A stretch of 7,537 bases of DNA from NCBI GenBank assembly GCA_022568115.1, contig JADFFP010000058.1:1-7537 (forward strand), in the 5' to 3' direction. The DNA comes from Pseudomonadota bacterium (GTDB lineage Bacteria; Pseudomonadota; Alphaproteobacteria; Sphingomonadales; SMXR01). Below, piece by piece: positions 5,535 through 7,537 of the stretch. Within the stretch, counting starts at the first letter, position 1; every line of letters begins with the position of its first letter. The notes under the pieces were generated by a model. It worked only from the letters and a program-made list of their open reading frames with translations, was not told where the DNA came from and made no database searches. Made by a program: the position numbers and the translations under genes.

Positions 5535-7043
5535 TTGGCCAATCCGAAAAAGGGCATTTTCACCAGCTCGGCTTTAGCCGTCACCATCAAGCCGTTGGCC
5601 GGCAAGGGCGGCGGACAGTTGGCCCTGATCGGGTTCGCCCTCCTTTATATGGCAATAGTCGGGATTGCGGTGGCCTATCTTGACCCGACCGTTACCGGCA
5701 GTGTCTTCGTGATCGCCGCAGCCGTGATCGGCGCCTATATGGCCATGAACATTGGCGCCAACGATGTCGCCAACACCATGGGCCCGGCGGTTGGCTCCGG
5801 GGCTCTCACTTTATTCGGCGCGCTGGCGATTGCCGCAATCGCCAATGCCGCCGGGGCATTGTTGGCGGGCGGGGATGTGGTTTCCACCATATCGAAGGGA
5901 ATTATCAACCCGGATCATATTCCCGGCGCGACTGCCTTTATCTGGGTCATGATGTCGGCGCTGCTGTCGGCGGCGCTGTGGATCAATCTGGCGACCTGGG
6001 TGGGGGCCCCCGTTTCCACCACCCATTCGATCGTCGGCGGGGTGCTGGGGGCCGGCGTCGCGGCCGCGGGTGTTGCCACTGTCAACTGGCCGACCATGGG
6101 GGCGATCGCCGCCAGCTGGGTCATTTCACCAATTATGGGCGGGGTTGTCGCCGCGCTTTTCCTGGGCTTTATCAAATACATGATTATTTACCGGGAGGAC
6201 AAACTGGCCGCCGCCAAGCGCTGGGTTCCGGTTCTGGTCGGCATCATGGCCGGGGTCTTTATCATGTATCTGGCGATCAAGGGGTTTAAACGGGTGTGGA
6301 AGGCCGAGACCTGGATGGTCTGGGCGCTCGGTGCGGCAGGATTTATCATCACCTATCTGTTGACCCGGCCGCTGGTGGCGCGGGGCGCCGAAGGCCTGGA
6401 GAACCGTAAGCGATCTGTCCATCGGCTGTTTACCATCCCGCTGATCTTTTCGGTGGGGCTGTTGGCCTTCGCGCACGGAGCCAACGATGTGGCCAACGCC
6501 ATCGGTCCGCTGGCCGCCATCATCAGCACCGTCGGCGATGGCGGGATTGCCGCCAAAGTCACCATCCCGGTCTGGGTCATGGTGATTGGCGGCGCAGGCA
6601 TCGGGGTCGGCCTGTTGCTGTTCGGCGCGAAGCTGATCAAGACCGTGGGCAAGGAAATCACCCGTCTCAACCCGACCCGGGCCTTTTGCGTGGCGCTGTC
6701 GGCGGCGATCACCGTGATCATCGCCTCATGGCTGGGTTTGCCGGTCTCCTCCACCCATATCGCTGTCGGCGGCGTCTTCGGGGTGGGTTTCCTGCGCGAA
6801 TATCTGGCCAACCGCCAGCTGCGGATGTTTGACCGGAGGGAGGCGCCTTCGGCCATGGCGGAAGGGAATTGGAAAGCGCTGCCGAAGAAGGCCCGCAAGA
6901 AAATCAAGAAATGGGAGCGCCGCCGTCTGGTGCGGCGCCGCCAACTGCTGACCATCATCTCGGCCTGGGTGATTACGGTACCCGCCTCGGCGGTCCTCGC
7001 CGGATCGCTGTTCCTGGTGTTGACAAAAGTCTTTGGCGACTGA
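5535..7043 (+). CDS. pit: PiT-family inorganic phosphate transporter
   Basis: 502 residues, a normal full length. PiT (PHO4 family) proteins are inner-membrane permeases that import inorganic phosphate, usually as a metal-phosphate complex, in symport with protons or sodium. The two inverted halves each carry the family signature: G-A-N-D-V-A-N at 74-80 (followed by T-M-G-P-A-V-G-S-G-A-L-T) and again at 315-321. Each also has a P-V-S-[ST]-T-H motif, at 159-164 and 403-408. About ten to twelve hydrophobic segments are visible, with a strongly basic stretch at about 445-472 before the last membrane helix. Start is TTG with a good ribosome binding site. It is transcribed alone and divergently from the TPR operon, behind a Pho box, so PhoB control is likely; whether activation or repression cannot be told. 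No PhoU-like partner gene (DUF47) lies next to it within the window. Coding DNA is clearly GC-richer than the flanks. Confidence 0.95.
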   Translation: MANPKKGIFTSSALAVTIKPLAGKGGGQLALIGFALLYMAIVGIAVAYLDPTVTGSVFVIAAAVIGAYMAMNIGANDVANTMGPAVGSGALTLFGALAIAAIANAAGALLAGGDVVSTISKGIINPDHIPGATAFIWVMMSALLSAALWINLATWVGAPVSTTHSIVGGVLGAGVAAAGVATVNWPTMGAIAASWVISPIMGGVVAALFLGFIKYMIIYREDKLAAAKRWVPVLVGIMAGVFIMYLAIKGFKRVWKAETWMVWALGAAGFIITYLLTRPLVARGAEGLENRKRSVHRLFTIPLIFSVGLLAFAHGANDVANAIGPLAAIISTVGDGGIAAKVTIPVWVMVIGGAGIGVGLLLFGAKLIKTVGKEITRLNPTRAFCVALSAAITVIIASWLGLPVSSTHIAVGGVFGVGFLREYLANRQLRMFDRREAPSAMAEGNWKALPKKARKKIKKWERRRLVRRRQLLTIISAWVITVPASAVLAGSLFLVLTKVFGD

Positions 7044-7063
7044 GCAGGGCTAACTTGCTTCAG

Positions 7064-7092
7064 CCACCCGAAGCCCGCAGGGCGAAGGGTGG
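7064..7092 (-). terminator. Hairpin, probably the original terminator of a tRNA-Pro gene
   Basis: CCACCC (7064-7069) pairs with GGGTGG (7087-7092), and GCCC (7073-7076) with GGGC (7080-7083), with matching GAA bulges on both sides and a GCA loop. The stem is long and stable but has no T-run on either strand. It directly abuts the tRNA-Pro 3' end on the minus strand, as hairpins after tRNA genes often do. On the plus strand it may also protect the 3' end of the phosphate transporter mRNA. Confidence 0.5.
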
Positions 7093-7106
7093 TCGGGGAG
7101 ACTGGA
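7090..7106 (-). other. 3' end of a tRNA-Pro gene (fragment; possible attachment-site remnant)
   Basis: On the minus strand the sequence reads T-CCAG-T-CTCCCCG-A-CCA: the 3' side of a T-stem, the 3' acceptor strand CTCCCCG, discriminator A73 and an encoded CCA. G72 with A73 (implying the C1-G72 pair) is typical of bacterial tRNA-Pro. The T-loop (TTCGAA) that should come before it is absent; the match stops at 7106. No body of a tRNA is present in the window. A short 3' tRNA piece plus its hairpin is what integration into a tRNA gene leaves at the far end of an element. A dispersed repeat or a decayed tRNA is the alternative. Confidence 0.5.
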
Positions 7107-7184
7107 GATTTTCTTCTGATTTCCTAACTTATTGAAACCTAAGTATTTTCCATCTTTCCATTCCTATTAGAAAAATTTCAATAA

Positions 7185-7211
7185 TCTGATTACAATCAGA
7201 GCGTTTTTTTT
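7185..7211 (+). promoter_or_regulatory. Palindrome followed by a T-run: FNR/CRP-like operator or weak terminator
   Basis: TCTGATT (7185-7191) and AATCAGA (7194-7200) are perfect 7-bp arms around AC, followed by GCG and eight Ts (7204-7211). Two readings are possible. The core TGAT-N4-ATCA matches the middle of FNR/FixK-type sites (TTGAT-N4-ATCAA) and lies about 55 nt before a small gene. Or, as RNA, a 6-bp AT-rich stem with TACA loop and a U-run would make a weak intrinsic terminator. Confidence 0.4.
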
Positions 7212-7256
7212 CAGATCCTGTACGTTTTCCAAGTCAACCCACGAAAGGATGGAAAA

Positions 7257-7403
7257 ATGATCAGGATTACAAAAAACGCCAGCTATATCTTACGGGGTCT
7301 TGCCATACCCGCCTTCTTCGCCGCCACATTTTCGGCCTTGCGCCAGCAACGGCCGGCCCGCTTTGAAGACCTGCGGGTCATCAATCCCAAAAACCTGGAA
7401 TAA
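7257..7403 (+). CDS. Small protein of 48 residues with one hydrophobic segment; unknown
   Basis: ATG at 7257 with an AAAGGA site 7 nt upstream, stop TAA at 7401-7403. Residues about 11-28 form a moderately hydrophobic stretch (I-L-R-G-L-A-I-P-A-F-F-A-A-T-F-S-A-L) after a basic start; the tail (29-48) is polar and charged. It could be a one-helix membrane protein, or the stretch could be a poor signal sequence. I do not recognise it. Good ribosome binding site, sensible composition and a co-directional gene 25 nt later support it being real. Confidence 0.5.
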   Translation: MIRITKNASYILRGLAIPAFFAATFSALRQQRPARFEDLRVINPKNLE

Positions 7404-7428
7404 TAACCTTACCAAAGATGAGGACCCC

Positions 7429-7537
7429 ATGATAAGCACTAACCAGCAAAGAAACCTTCACGACCATGATCTTCTCAACCGCCTTTTCAGGGAACCGGTA
7501 TTTCCCAAAGCCAAGGTGAAAAGAAAAACCATACTCA
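7429..7537 (+). CDS. Start of an unrecognised gene, cut by the window edge
   Basis: ATG at 7429-7431 preceded by GAGGA with a short 4-nt spacer; the frame is open for 36 codons to the end of the window. The visible part is polar (two His-Asp pairs in H-D-H-D near residue 11, then a basic K-A-K-V-K-R-K stretch). It lacks a signal peptide so far and may be in an operon with the small gene before it. Nothing more can be said from this fragment. Confidence 0.5.
   Translation, partial: MISTNQQRNLHDHDLLNRLFREPVFPKAKVKRKTIL

Noticed and set aside
6353..6958. 201-codon open frame on the minus strand
   Set aside because: Antisense to the PiT transporter in GC-rich DNA, where long shadow frames are expected; no ribosome binding site or motif.
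6869..7135. 88-codon plus-strand frame crossing the end of the transporter and the hairpin
   Set aside because: Its tail (A-R-R-A-K-G-G-R-G-D) is the antisense translation of the tRNA-Pro 3' end and hairpin, a common source of false proteins.
1..7537. CRISPR array, transposase or integrase genes
   Set aside because: No regularly spaced repeats, and no frame with the features of a transposase or integrase. The possible tRNA-Pro scar is the only hint of a mobile element.

Overview
The window looks like a piece of a Gram-negative proteobacterial chromosome. A GC-rich phosphate transporter of the PiT family, a PhoB-type operator, several genes for exported proteins with Sec signal peptides, and the 3' end of a bacterial tRNA-Pro all point that way. 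An alphaproteobacterium is my best guess, but only a guess: it rests on the general look of the transporter and of the tRNA-Pro/terminator fragment.

Positions 109-5111 hold five genes on the minus strand, all co-directional, with gaps of 31-79 nt, so probably one operon transcribed from right to left (4188-5111 first, 109-960 last). All five encode predicted exported proteins with tetratricopeptide repeats (TPRs). Four of them (4188-5111, 1842-2633, 992-1762, 109-960) are paralogs built to one plan: signal peptide, two TPR-like helical hairpins, a charged helix, then a C-terminal domain of about 110-145 residues opening with a G-x-W motif and carrying about four cysteines. The C-terminal domains fall into two types, and the gene for the domain is far more AT-rich than the gene for the TPR scaffold in every copy. 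The last gene looks like a chimera of the two types. The fifth member (2686-4149) is longer and different: a six-cysteine N-terminal module, a coiled coil, a Gly/Ser-rich linker and scattered TPRs. No function can be named for this operon; a periplasmic or secreted binding/scaffold role is an inference.

Positions 5112-5534 form a divergent intergenic region. It holds a possible sigma70 promoter for the TPR operon, and on the plus strand three tandem 11-bp repeats that fit a Pho box placed correctly ahead of a -10 element. This is followed by a GC-rich leader hairpin and a good ribosome binding site in front of a TTG start.

Positions 5535-7043 encode a full-length PiT phosphate permease. Just downstream lies a hairpin fused to the last 17 nt of a tRNA-Pro gene on the minus strand, which could be the scar of an integration event. 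To its right the sequence becomes AT-rich and holds a palindrome with a T-run, an unrecognised 48-residue small membrane-type protein, and the start of another unrecognised gene that runs off the window.

The strongest candidates for something undescribed are the modular TPR/variable-domain paralog array with its within-gene composition step, and the possible tRNA-Pro attachment scar with its small-gene neighbourhood.
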